A stretch of 64,000 nucleotides of DNA from Marinobacterium rhizophilum DSM 18822 (lineage in GTDB: Bacteria; Pseudomonadota; Gammaproteobacteria; Pseudomonadales; Balneatricaceae), in contig NZ_KB899093.1 of the NCBI RefSeq assembly GCF_000378045.1, positions 124,001 through 188,000 on the forward strand, read 5' to 3'. The notes below the pieces were generated by a model that did not search any database, had not been told where the DNA came from, and saw only the letters and a list, made by a program, of their open reading frames with translations. The position numbers and the translations under genes were made by a program. Below, piece by piece: positions 38,151-46,425 of this stretch (position 1 is its first letter; every line of letters begins with the position of its first letter).

Positions 38151-39555
38151 TGTGTCGCGCTGGTCAATCCGGCGCAAGCTGCTGTGCATGACCAGCGTAC
38201 TGCTGATCGCCGTGTCGCTGCTGGGTGTGCGTGCGTCCCAGACCTATGCCCAGCGCTCCGCACAGCTGTCCTACGACCGGCTGCTCACCGGAGCGGCGCT
38301 GCAGATTGCCGAACAGATTTCGCTGCGACAGGGCAAGGTTGAGGCGGACCTGCCCCGTGCCGCCTTTGAAACCCTGGCGCTGGCGCCGGATGACCGGGTC
38401 TACTACCGCATTCTGGGACCCGATGACGAGCATATTACCGGTTACGACGACCTGCCCTCTGCCCCCGCTACCCGGGTTCGTCACGCTGGCCCCGCCGATG
38501 ATGATACTTTCAGGAAAGTGTTCTTTGATGCCCCGTATCGTGGTGAAGCGGTGCGTTTTGTCATGCTGGAGCGACTGCTGACCGAAACTGATTTCAGCGG
38601 CTATATCCAGATTCAGATTGGCCAGACGACTCTTGCCCGCACCAGTCTGGCAAACGAAATCAGCCTGCGAGCGCTGCAGCTGATTGCGTTGCTGTTTATC
38701 GTGGCGCTGTTGCTGGTATCGCTGGGCATCTGGATGACCCTGCGCCCGCTGGAGCGCTTGAATAGCGCACTGGCACGGCGCTCATCGGTGGACCTGAGCC
38801 CGCTGGATCTGGCGGTGCCGCGGGAGATTTCCAAGCTGGTGGGTACCATTAATCATTTCATGCAGCAGCTGGGCGGTACGCTGGATGGGCTGCAGCGGTT
38901 AACCAGCGAGGCGGCACACCAGATACGCACGCCTCTGGCGGGCCTCAGATCCCAGGCGCAGAACGCGCTGGACGAAGAGGATGCCGGTTTGCGGCAAAGA
39001 CAACTGAACCGGGTGCTGGAGTCGGCGGATCGCCTGAGTGATACGGTGAATCAGCTGCTCAGTCAGGCGGTGCTGGCCCATCGTCTGCGCAGTCAGCAGA
39101 TGGAGCCCGTGGCACTGGACCAACTGGTGCGCGAGTTGTGCCGCCAACTGGCATTGCCGGCACTGGAGCAGGGGGTAGAGCTGGCCTACGACGGCGACGA
39201 CGCGGTGCTGTTGCAGGGCAATGCCTTTGCGTTGCGCCAGATGGTGCAAAATATTCTGGAAAACGCCATACGTTACAGCAATCCGGGGAGCGAGGTTCAG
39301 GTGCGGCTGGAACAGGACGAGCGGTATATCAGCCTGGCGGTAGCGGATCAGGGCCCTGGCATTCCGGATGCCGAGAAGCCACTGGTGTTCGAGCGGTTTT
39401 ATCGCAGCCCCAATAATCTCCGCTCCGGTTCGGGCCTTGGACTTGCCATCGCCAAGGACGTCGCCAGCTATCACCGCGCGTCCCTGAAGCTGACCGATAA
39501 TCAACCCGCGGGCCTGGTTGTTACTGTCCGTTTTCACCGCAGGAGGGCCCTGTGA
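38125..39555 (+). CDS. tctE: Sensor histidine kinase, TctE type
   Basis: This 476-residue membrane sensor has a first helix (LLCMTSVLLIAVSLLGVRAS), a periplasmic domain of about 150 residues and a second helix (LIALLFIVALLLVSLGIWM). A HAMP-like linker, the H-box AAHQIRTPLAGLRSQ, the N-box NILENAIRYS and the G-boxes DQGPGIPDAEK and GSGLGLAIAKD follow. The ATG at 38125 lies inside the regulator gene; GTG at 38152 just after its stop is an alternative start. Confidence 0.88.
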   Translation: MWLKIRRPDVSRWSIRRKLLCMTSVLLIAVSLLGVRASQTYAQRSAQLSYDRLLTGAALQIAEQISLRQGKVEADLPRAAFETLALAPDDRVYYRILGPDDEHITGYDDLPSAPATRVRHAGPADDDTFRKVFFDAPYRGEAVRFVMLERLLTETDFSGYIQIQIGQTTLARTSLANEISLRALQLIALLFIVALLLVSLGIWMTLRPLERLNSALARRSSVDLSPLDLAVPREISKLVGTINHFMQQLGGTLDGLQRLTSEAAHQIRTPLAGLRSQAQNALDEEDAGLRQRQLNRVLESADRLSDTVNQLLSQAVLAHRLRSQQMEPVALDQLVRELCRQLALPALEQGVELAYDGDDAVLLQGNAFALRQMVQNILENAIRYSNPGSEVQVRLEQDERYISLAVADQGPGIPDAEKPLVFERFYRSPNNLRSGSGLGLAIAKDVASYHRASLKLTDNQPAGLVVTVRFHRRRAL

Positions 39556-40661
39556 TGCGGCTTTCAAGGTTGCTGATTGGGCTGTTGCCTGGCCTGTTGC
39601 TGAGCGCGACCGCGACGGCGCTGCAGGCCGAAACACTCTGGGCACTTCCCGCTAAAGGTACTCAAGCCACGGTGCTGCAGATTCATGGAGGGGCCGATTT
39701 TGTGGCCATTGCGCCGGTACTGGAGGCCTATCAACGGAAGTACCCGTCGATAAGAGTGGATTATCACGAGTTCGGCACTCGGGAACTGTATAACCGTTTC
39801 CTCGCCGACTTGCCGAAAACGCCGGATCTGGTGATGAGTTCGGCCATGGACCTGCAGTTCAAACTGGTCAACGATGGCTATGCCCAGCCCTACCGTTCGG
39901 CCGAGACTCAGGCGCTGCCCGACTGGGCCCGCTGGCGCAATGAGATCTTTGGCATTACCTATGAACCGGCGGTGATGGTGATCAACAGTGGTTTTCTGGA
40001 TAACGAAACGCTGCCCTCGAGCCGCGCAGAACTTATTGACCTGATCCGGCGCAAGGGGGATCAGGTGCGCGGGCGGATTGGCACCTTTGATATTGAAACC
40101 GTGGGTATTGGCTATCTGGTCTGGTCCCACGACAACCTGCGCACCGCCAGCAACGGTCGTCTGCTGGAGTCCTTCAGCCTGCATGACACCCAGCTGTTTT
40201 CAAGCAGCGCAGCCATGCTGCAGCAGCTGGCACTGGGCAACATTGTAATTGCCTACAACGTGCTGGGCTCATACGCCCATGCCTGGGCCAGGAAATACCC
40301 GGTGCTCAGCGTAGTCTTGCCCAGCGATTACACCACCGTGATCATGCGCAGTGCCTTTATCCCGAAAGCTTCCGGGAATGCCGTGGACGCGCAGCGTTTT
40401 CTCGATTTCATGCTGTCGCTGCAGGGCCAGCAGATACTGGCGGACAAATCGAGCCTCTATCCCATTCGCGACGAAGTATCTGGCGAAACCAGTGCCCAGA
40501 ATCTGCGCTTGTCTTACAGTAGTCCGCTGCGCCCGATACCGCTGGGCGTATCGCTGCTGGTGCAGACCGATGCCATGAAGCGCAGTCTGATTCTGGATGA
40601 ATGGCGCCGGGCCTTCAGGGTGCCCAATGGGCCAGGTGCATCGGCCGCAGAAGATCAGTAG
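39555..40661 (+). CDS. Periplasmic binding protein encoded with the TctD/TctE system
   Basis: This 368-residue secreted protein has a signal peptide (LLIGLLPGLLLSATATALQA) and an iron/putrescine-type binding-protein fold (SBP_bac_1-like). AGGAGGG ends 7 bases before the ATG at 39555, which overlaps the kinase stop as TGATG. No permease or ATPase accompanies it. It is more likely an auxiliary ligand sensor for the kinase than an importer subunit. Its last 7 bases overlap the converging DUF4124 gene. Confidence 0.8.
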   Translation: MRLSRLLIGLLPGLLLSATATALQAETLWALPAKGTQATVLQIHGGADFVAIAPVLEAYQRKYPSIRVDYHEFGTRELYNRFLADLPKTPDLVMSSAMDLQFKLVNDGYAQPYRSAETQALPDWARWRNEIFGITYEPAVMVINSGFLDNETLPSSRAELIDLIRRKGDQVRGRIGTFDIETVGIGYLVWSHDNLRTASNGRLLESFSLHDTQLFSSSAAMLQQLALGNIVIAYNVLGSYAHAWARKYPVLSVVLPSDYTTVIMRSAFIPKASGNAVDAQRFLDFMLSLQGQQILADKSSLYPIRDEVSGETSAQNLRLSYSSPLRPIPLGVSLLVQTDAMKRSLILDEWRRAFRVPNGPGASAAEDQ

Positions 40662-41425
40662 TCCTGCAGGGGGCGGCCATCGAAATCGGCGATCCGCAGC
40701 ACGGTGGCGCTATTGTCGAGGATGAACACCTGATCGAGCGGAACATAGCGGCTCAGGCCGTTTTTGGCCCGGAACCGAAGCCTGACGCGATACTCCTTGC
40801 GGGAGCTGAAATCCTGTTTGTCGATCTTTATTACCTTCAGCACGGGGCCCCATTCGATCACCTCAAGTGAGCCGGGGTTGTGGAGGTTGGTGTTCAGGTA
40901 AGCGGCGACCGGCTGTACCGAGGCATCCGCGGGGCTATTGCTCACCGCATCGAAGGTGCTGCCTGGCTCGACTTTAAAGGTGAGCCCTTTTTCCATGTTC
41001 CGAACCAGAGCGTCAACCTGGCGGTCGACGCTGGATTTCGGCTGCGCTGCAGCGCTTGAGTCAGCTGACTCCACGACGACGGGCATGGTCCGGCGGTAGA
41101 CCTGTCCGGCCAGCCTTTGCATGAGCCGGTCGTACGCGTTCTGCGGCGTTGCGGCCTCGTCCTGGCCTTGCGTCCTGGGTTGTTGCAGGCTCCGGGACGC
41201 CGGCGCTTCGGCCGGGCGCTGTTGTTCCTCGGCGAGGCGGCGTTGCGCCCGCTCCTCGGCGGAGAGGCGATGTTCGATCTGCTGTTCCTGTACCGGGCAG
41301 GGCAGGCTGGAGAAACTGAGCCGGCCATCCGGCCCCTGGCACTTGTAGATGCCGGCCTGCGCCTCGAAGGCCAGCATCCACATCAGGGCAGGAATCAGTG
41401 CAGACACCAGACGACAGCGTTGCAT
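40655..41425 (-). CDS. DUF4124-domain secreted protein
   Basis: This 256-residue protein has a signal peptide (LVSALIPALMWMLAFEAQA) followed by the short DUF4124 domain (GIYKCQGPDGRLSFSSLPCP, two conserved Cys and aromatic residues). A low-complexity Gln/Arg/Ala linker and a C-terminal domain of about 100 residues without recognised family follow. Function unknown; likely periplasmic or envelope. Confidence 0.8.
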   Translation of the reverse strand: MQRCRLVSALIPALMWMLAFEAQAGIYKCQGPDGRLSFSSLPCPVQEQQIEHRLSAEERAQRRLAEEQQRPAEAPASRSLQQPRTQGQDEAATPQNAYDRLMQRLAGQVYRRTMPVVVESADSSAAAQPKSSVDRQVDALVRNMEKGLTFKVEPGSTFDAVSNSPADASVQPVAAYLNTNLHNPGSLEVIEWGPVLKVIKIDKQDFSSRKEYRVRLRFRAKNGLSRYVPLDQVFILDNSATVLRIADFDGRPLQDY

Positions 41426-41607
41426 GACGGGAATCCAGTTTTACAGCTATTAAACAGTGTAGATCGCCCAAAGGTGGAGCGGCCACTGCGAACGTCGTCA
41501 CGCAGCCGTCGAACACCTCTCGCCCAGGCCCTATGCAGGCCGCATAGGCACATGAGCCAGAAGTCGTGCTGACGCTTTCATATCTTAAATCGAACCAATC
41601 CGCTGTT

Positions 41608-42381
41608 TTAGGGATGCGGGGCCGAAGGGGCCAGGTCGGGGGCATCCTGTGCCCGGACTGAGAAAAGCCGGTCGAAGGGTGTCAGACCAAATGCGCAGGA
41701 GAGTTTGTAACCGGACAGCTCTTTCGAGGGCACCAGTAAATGGTCCCTTCGTGCCAGGCGTTTGATCTTGTCGTTCAGCTCGCTGATGTCCCGGTAGATC
41801 TCTTCCGCACTGGCCCGGCTCATGTGGCGTGACACGGATTCAAACCGGTACCCGGTACTGTGACGATGGTTAAATACCCAGCACAGGAAATCCTCGTTGA
41901 TCTCGCGAATCAGCTGATCGAGGCTCTGGTGAGCGAGGAAATCTACCGGTGGCTCGATCAGCAGTTTCACGGTGTTGGTATCCGTGAGCTGGATCAGCTG
42001 GAGTTGCTCCAGCGTCCGCAGGTATCGATAGAGGACCTGATCGGTGAGCTGGTGGATCGCCTGGATTCTGGCGGGGGCGTAGCGGTTCAGGAGCAGCAGG
42101 AAGACCGAGAGCAGGGAGCGATTGGCGGAGAGGGCCTGGGACTGCCTGACGCTCAGCCGGTTGGGCGGGGAGAGATTCTGCTCGGCCGCTTCGATCAGCT
42201 CCTGCAGTTGCAGGTCAGCGGCGCGGCAAATGGCGCTCAGGCGGCTGAGCTTGCAGTCCTGCTCGGCAAATATCCGCTTAATGGTGATTTCCGACACCTC
42301 CAGCCGTTTTGCGATGTCGGCGTAGGTCAGCCCGCGGGCCTTGAGTGCGGTCTTCAAGCGGGAGAACAGTTCCTTTGACAT
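41608..42381 (-). CDS. XRE-type helix-turn-helix regulator
   Basis: This 257-residue protein has a helix-turn-helix at residues 6-62 (LKARGLTYADIAKRLEVSEITIKRIFAEQDCKLSRLSAICRAADLQL). The remainder is alpha-helical with no recognised ligand domain. Divergent from the SMP-30-like gene, which it may regulate. A direct homologue of this layout is common in gammaproteobacteria but of unknown role. Confidence 0.85.
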   Translation of the reverse strand: MSKELFSRLKTALKARGLTYADIAKRLEVSEITIKRIFAEQDCKLSRLSAICRAADLQLQELIEAAEQNLSPPNRLSVRQSQALSANRSLLSVFLLLLNRYAPARIQAIHQLTDQVLYRYLRTLEQLQLIQLTDTNTVKLLIEPPVDFLAHQSLDQLIREINEDFLCWVFNHRHSTGYRFESVSRHMSRASAEEIYRDISELNDKIKRLARRDHLLVPSKELSGYKLSCAFGLTPFDRLFSVRAQDAPDLAPSAPHP

Positions 42382-42502
42382 GGTCCGATACCGATAGCCG
42401 TTAAATAGTATCTGTATAAGATACCCTTGTTGTTTTTAGTATCAAGCGCCTCGGTGTGACGCTAGGGTTGAAGGGACCCAAGACAGCAATGGAGGCTTAT
42501 CC

Positions 42503-43357
42503 ATGAAGAAAACACTGACGGCTTTAACCCTGGCGCTGGTGACATCCGGTGTTGCCCAGGCGGACCCCCTGGTGATATGGCAACAATCCGGATTCGATCA
42601 GCCGGAATCGGTGGTGTCGGATGACGAAGGGGGCTTTCTGTACGTTTCCAACATCCACGGCCAGCCTGCCGAAAAGGACGGTGTGGGGTACATTTCAAAA
42701 TTGTCGATTGATGGCGAGCTGATCGAGAAACACTGGGTGGACAAGTTGAATGCCCCCAAAGGCATGGGGGTTCACGGTGGGCACTTGTTTGTGACGGATG
42801 TTGACCGTTTCCTGGTCATCGATCTGGCCAGCGGAGACATTGTGGAGCAGTTCTCTCCACCCCGGGCCCAGTTTCTCAACGACGTGACTGTCAACGACAA
42901 CGGCGACGTGTACGTGTCCGACATGATGGGAAATACCATCTACCGCTACGATGGGCAGGCATTGACGCTCTGGCTCGAGGACAAGCGCCTGATGCATCCC
43001 AATGGCCTGTTGGTGGATGGCGATGCTTTGTTGGTCGCAAGCTGGGGAGCGCCGATTGCCGCTGACTTCAGCACTGAGGTGGCCGGCAGCCTGATCCGTA
43101 TCGACCTGCAGGACAAGACACTGGTGCAGGTGGCTGGCGGCGAAATGCTGGGCAACCTGGATGGGGTAGTGCGCATCGGGGATCAGCTGCTGGTCAATGA
43201 CTGGATGAACGGTCACCTGTTCCGTCTCTCTGCGAACGGTGAGCAGACTCTCGTTGCAGAGCTTGACCCGGGTGTCGCCGACATCGGTGCCGCGGGGGAG
43301 GTGCTTTACCTGCCCTACATGTTTGGTGGCGAGGTAAGGGCGGTTCAGGTGCCCTGA
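42503..43357 (+). CDS. Secreted SMP-30/gluconolactonase-like beta-propeller protein
   Basis: This 284-residue protein has a signal peptide (MKKTLTALTLALVTSGVAQA) and repeated propeller strands (PESVVSDDEGGFLYVSNIHG, PKGMGVHGGHLFVTDVDR, LNDVTVNDNGDVYVSDMMGNTIYR, HPNGLLVDGDALLVASWG). Family members are lactonases or simple ligand-binding propellers. The Asp/Asn metal positions look preserved, but activity cannot be stated. Confidence 0.8.
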   Translation: MKKTLTALTLALVTSGVAQADPLVIWQQSGFDQPESVVSDDEGGFLYVSNIHGQPAEKDGVGYISKLSIDGELIEKHWVDKLNAPKGMGVHGGHLFVTDVDRFLVIDLASGDIVEQFSPPRAQFLNDVTVNDNGDVYVSDMMGNTIYRYDGQALTLWLEDKRLMHPNGLLVDGDALLVASWGAPIAADFSTEVAGSLIRIDLQDKTLVQVAGGEMLGNLDGVVRIGDQLLVNDWMNGHLFRLSANGEQTLVAELDPGVADIGAAGEVLYLPYMFGGEVRAVQVP

Positions 43358-43376
43358 TTCCGGCGACGGGATCGCC

Positions 43377-43413
43377 AAAAGCCGCAACGTCCTCCGAGCG
43401 TTGCGGCTTTTTT
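43377..43413 (+). terminator. Intrinsic terminator after the propeller gene
   Basis: AAAAGCCGCAACG pairs with CGTTGCGGCTTTTTT around a 9-base loop. The A tract, GC stem and T tract make it a textbook bidirectional rho-independent terminator. Confidence 0.9.
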
Positions 43414-43434
43414 GTGGGTCGCTTCTGTGGTTCA

Positions 43435-44384
43435 GAGGTTCACGGAGGGGGAGGGCTTTCTGTTTGAGCCCTCGGGCAGGGCCTGCCAACCCGAAGCCTT
43501 GGCAGCCTTCTCAAGTGCCGGGTCGCCGGGGATGTAGCGGGCATGCCCGGTCATGCTCAGCATCGGGATATCAGAGTGGTGATCGCCCACGGCCCAGCTT
43601 TCGGCAAGATCGATGCCGTGACGCCTTGGGGTTTCCTGGGCGTCAGAGCATTCAAGCGCCCGGTTGTTGTGACTGCTGTTTTGCGAGCGGCGGCGGTGCC
43701 GCCGGTCAGCAGCGTGCGCACGCCGGATGCCAGCATCGGCAGGGAGAAGACTAGGCTTTTCAGCATGCCGATGGAGAAGAACATGAAGGCGGCGATGACG
43801 GTGCTGAAGGCAAATTGCCACTGCATGTTCGCGTCCGGTACCAGGAAAGGCACCAGCGGCATGGTGCCGACAAACAGGAAGGCGCAAAAGGTGGCAAAGG
43901 CCGACTTCCAGGGCTTTGGGCTGACTTTCTGCAGGCCGTATTCTTCTGTCAGCATGGTGTCGATCCACAGGCTTCGGTCCTGGCTGATGGTGCGTACGAT
44001 CTCCTCCAGAATGTCCCCTTCAAACCCTTTGTGCTTAAAAATCTGGCGTATTTCTTCGCGCTACCTATCGGGTACGGTATCGATATGGTGCTGCTCGGTA
44101 CGGCGAATGTCGTCGTTGAATTCCCGCGCCGCCTTGATGGATTCGTAATTGCTGATAGCCATGCTGAAGCCATCGGCAACCAGGTTGGCCAGTCCCAGCA
44201 CCAGCGCCACCGCCGAGGGGAAGCCGGCACCAACCGCGCCGCAGACCACCGCGAAGGTGGTCACGCACCCGACAAGCACCCGCTGTACGGCGCCGGGGTC
44301 TTGGATATTGCACACGAAGGTGGCAGCAGTGCGCCAGTGGGCGATTATATCGCCGCGGTAACTCGACAACCCGGTCTGCGGCAC
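43435..44384 (-). pseudogene. Composite pseudogene: VIT/CCC1 transporter remnant joined to a HAD phosphatase tail
   Basis: Reading on the minus strand, a VIT-family membrane transporter starts without a proper N-terminus (VGCVTTFAVVCGAVGAGFPSAVALVLGLANLVADGFSMAISNY). It hits an in-frame TAG at 44061-44063 and continues in the same frame (REEIRQIFKHKGFEGDI ... KPWKSAFATFCAFLFVG ... MLASGVRTLLTGGTAAA) before the homology breaks near 43690. After a frame change, a HAD-family C-terminus appears (ESWAVGDHHSDIPMLSMTGHARY..GDPALEKAAKASGW) and ends near 43435. Two truncated genes, one stop and one fusion point are visible, so the region is dead. Confidence 0.8.
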
Positions 44385-44495
44385 TTAGGCTGTATTGCCG
44401 TTAACGCAGCCCCAACTGGAGTGGGGGCGTAGCGGATGTCCTCGCCGCGGATTGTGGCCTGGGGAGTTCAGCCGTGAAGTCAGCAGGGATGTTGC

Positions 44496-45335
44496 ATGCA
44501 CAAGTCGGACGTTGAGCGCCGTTACTGGCTGATCGAGTTGATCGCCTACTGGGAAGGTCGCGTGGCCACGACCCACCTGTGCCAGTTTTTCGGCATTGGC
44601 CGCCAGCAGGCCAGCAAGGATATCGGCGGCTACAAAGAGGCCTTCCCGCGCAATCTTCATTACGACGCCCGCAGCAAGGGCTATGTGCCTACGCCGGATT
44701 TTCAGCGCCGGCATATCAATGGCGACGTGACCGAGTTCCTCAGCTGGATGACGGGCATGCGTGCCCACGCCACACCACAAAGCACCTCCTGCCAGCTGCC
44801 TCACCTGGCGCTGGCCCATCCGCCGCGCACCGTGACCCCCGAACTGATGCGCCCGCTGCTGCAGGCCATCCGCCAGCAGCGACGCGTAGAGACAGACTAC
44901 GTATCGGTCAGTAACCCCAGCCGTGACGGGCGCATCATCGCGCCCCATACCTTTGTCAGCACCGGGCTGCGCTGGCACCTGCGCGCCTACTGCGAAAAGA
45001 GCCAGGACTACCGGGATTTTGTCCTCAGCCGCTTTCGCGGCACCCCCGAACTGCTGGATCGCTCGGCGTATTCCAGTGCCGACGACCGGGCCTGGAACAC
45101 CGAAGTCTGCCTGCGCCTGCAGCCCGACCCGCGCCTGAGCGACGCCAAGAAGGATGCCCTGATGCACGACTACGGCATGCACAACGGCGAGCTGTGCCTG
45201 CCGACCCGCGCCGCCCTGGCCCACTACCTGCTGTTGGAAATGCAGGTGAATATCAAGATGCTCGACGGCAACCCCGAAGCCCAGCAGCTGATCCTAGTGA
45301 ACTTGGACGAAATCAGGCCCTGGCTGTTCAGCTGA
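44496..45335 (+). CDS. WYL-domain transcriptional regulator at the head of the CRISPR-Cas locus
   Basis: This 279-residue protein has an N-terminal winged helix (residues 1-60: IELIAYWEGRVATTHLCQFFGIGRQQASKDI). A WYL domain follows (RWHLRAYCEKSQDYRDFVLSRF) and a WCX-like tail (PRLSDAKKDAL ... LVNLDEIRPWLFS). WYL proteins often repress or activate phage-defence operons and may sense nucleic acid ligands. It lies 112 nt before cas1 in the same direction, with no other gene between. Confidence 0.9.
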   Translation: MHKSDVERRYWLIELIAYWEGRVATTHLCQFFGIGRQQASKDIGGYKEAFPRNLHYDARSKGYVPTPDFQRRHINGDVTEFLSWMTGMRAHATPQSTSCQLPHLALAHPPRTVTPELMRPLLQAIRQQRRVETDYVSVSNPSRDGRIIAPHTFVSTGLRWHLRAYCEKSQDYRDFVLSRFRGTPELLDRSAYSSADDRAWNTEVCLRLQPDPRLSDAKKDALMHDYGMHNGELCLPTRAALAHYLLLEMQVNIKMLDGNPEAQQLILVNLDEIRPWLFS

Positions 45336-45447
45336 GGCCGCGGGCCCGGCGCTGGACCTGTCGCCTCAGGCGACCTGTTTATTTTTGCAGGATTGGCGGG
45401 GCGGGAAAGATCATGGAAGGTAAGGGCAGCACTAACGGAGGTGAGAG

Positions 45448-46425
45448 ATGGATGACTTGAGCCCAAGTGATTTGAAAAGCGTTTTGCATTCCAAGCGCGC
45501 GAATTTGTATTACCTCCAGCACTGCCGGGTCCTGGTAAACGGCGGCCGGGTTGAATATGTCACCGACGAGGGTAAGCGCTCTCTTTACTGGAACATCCCT
45601 ATCGCCAATACCACCTGCATGTTACTGGGCACCGGTACTTCGGTCACCCAGGCGGCGATGCGGGAGCTGGCCAAAGCCGGCGTGCTGGTGGGTTTTTGCG
45701 GGGGTGGCGGCACGCCACTGTTCAGCGCAAACGAAGTGGATGTCGAAGTGGCCTGGCTCACGCCACAAAGCGAGTATCGCCCCACAGAGTATTTGCAGCT
45801 GTGGGTGCGTTTCTGGTTTGCAGATGAATTGCGGCTGGAGGCGGCCAAGCTTTTTCAGTACGCACGTTTAAGTTGCCTGCAGCACCTTTGGCTGGATAGC
45901 CGGGCTCTGCATGACAGTGGATTTGTCCCTTCTGCCGATGTGTTGATGTCATTGCTGGAGCATACGCGCCTTGGGATTGAGCAGGCAGGTGATACGACGA
46001 GTCTTCTGTTGCAGGAAGCCAGGCTAACGAAGGAGCTTTTCAAACTGGCGGCACGCACCATGAAGTACGGCGATTTCATCAGAGCGAAGCGGGGTAATGG
46101 CACTGATCCGGCCAATCGCTTTCTCGATCATGGGAATTACCTTGCGTACGGACTGGGAGCAACCGCGACCTGGGTGTTGGGGTTGCCCCATGGGCTAGCG
46201 GTGTTACACGGGAAAACCCGACGCGGTGGTCTGGTGTTCGATGTTGCCGACCTGGTGAAGGATGCCGTTATTTTACCGCAGGCTTTTATCTCAGCGATGG
46301 CGGGGCATGAGGAGCAGGAGTTTCGGCAGGCCTGTATTGAAAGCCTGACCCGTACACAAGCACTCGATTTCATGATTGATACTCTCAAAGATGTGGCCAC
46401 AGTGCTGGGAGCGCGCGCCAGTTGA
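45448..46425 (+). CDS. cas1f: Cas1 integrase, type I-F
   Basis: This 325-residue nuclease/integrase inserts new spacers together with the Cas2 part of Cas2-3. The metal ligands fall at the same residue numbers as remembered Pseudomonas aeruginosa Cas1: E190, H254, D265 and D268 (LLQEARLTKELF and AVLHGKTRRGGLVFDVADL). The protein appears fully intact. GGAGGTGAGAG precedes the ATG and the stop overlaps the cas2-3 start by 4 bases. Confidence 0.97.
   Translation: MDDLSPSDLKSVLHSKRANLYYLQHCRVLVNGGRVEYVTDEGKRSLYWNIPIANTTCMLLGTGTSVTQAAMRELAKAGVLVGFCGGGGTPLFSANEVDVEVAWLTPQSEYRPTEYLQLWVRFWFADELRLEAAKLFQYARLSCLQHLWLDSRALHDSGFVPSADVLMSLLEHTRLGIEQAGDTTSLLLQEARLTKELFKLAARTMKYGDFIRAKRGNGTDPANRFLDHGNYLAYGLGATATWVLGLPHGLAVLHGKTRRGGLVFDVADLVKDAVILPQAFISAMAGHEEQEFRQACIESLTRTQALDFMIDTLKDVATVLGARAS

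Noticed and set aside
44061-44063. The in-frame TAG in the VIT remnant as a pyrrolysine or readthrough codon
   Set aside because: The gene is also truncated at both ends and fused to another gene remnant, so ordinary decay explains it.
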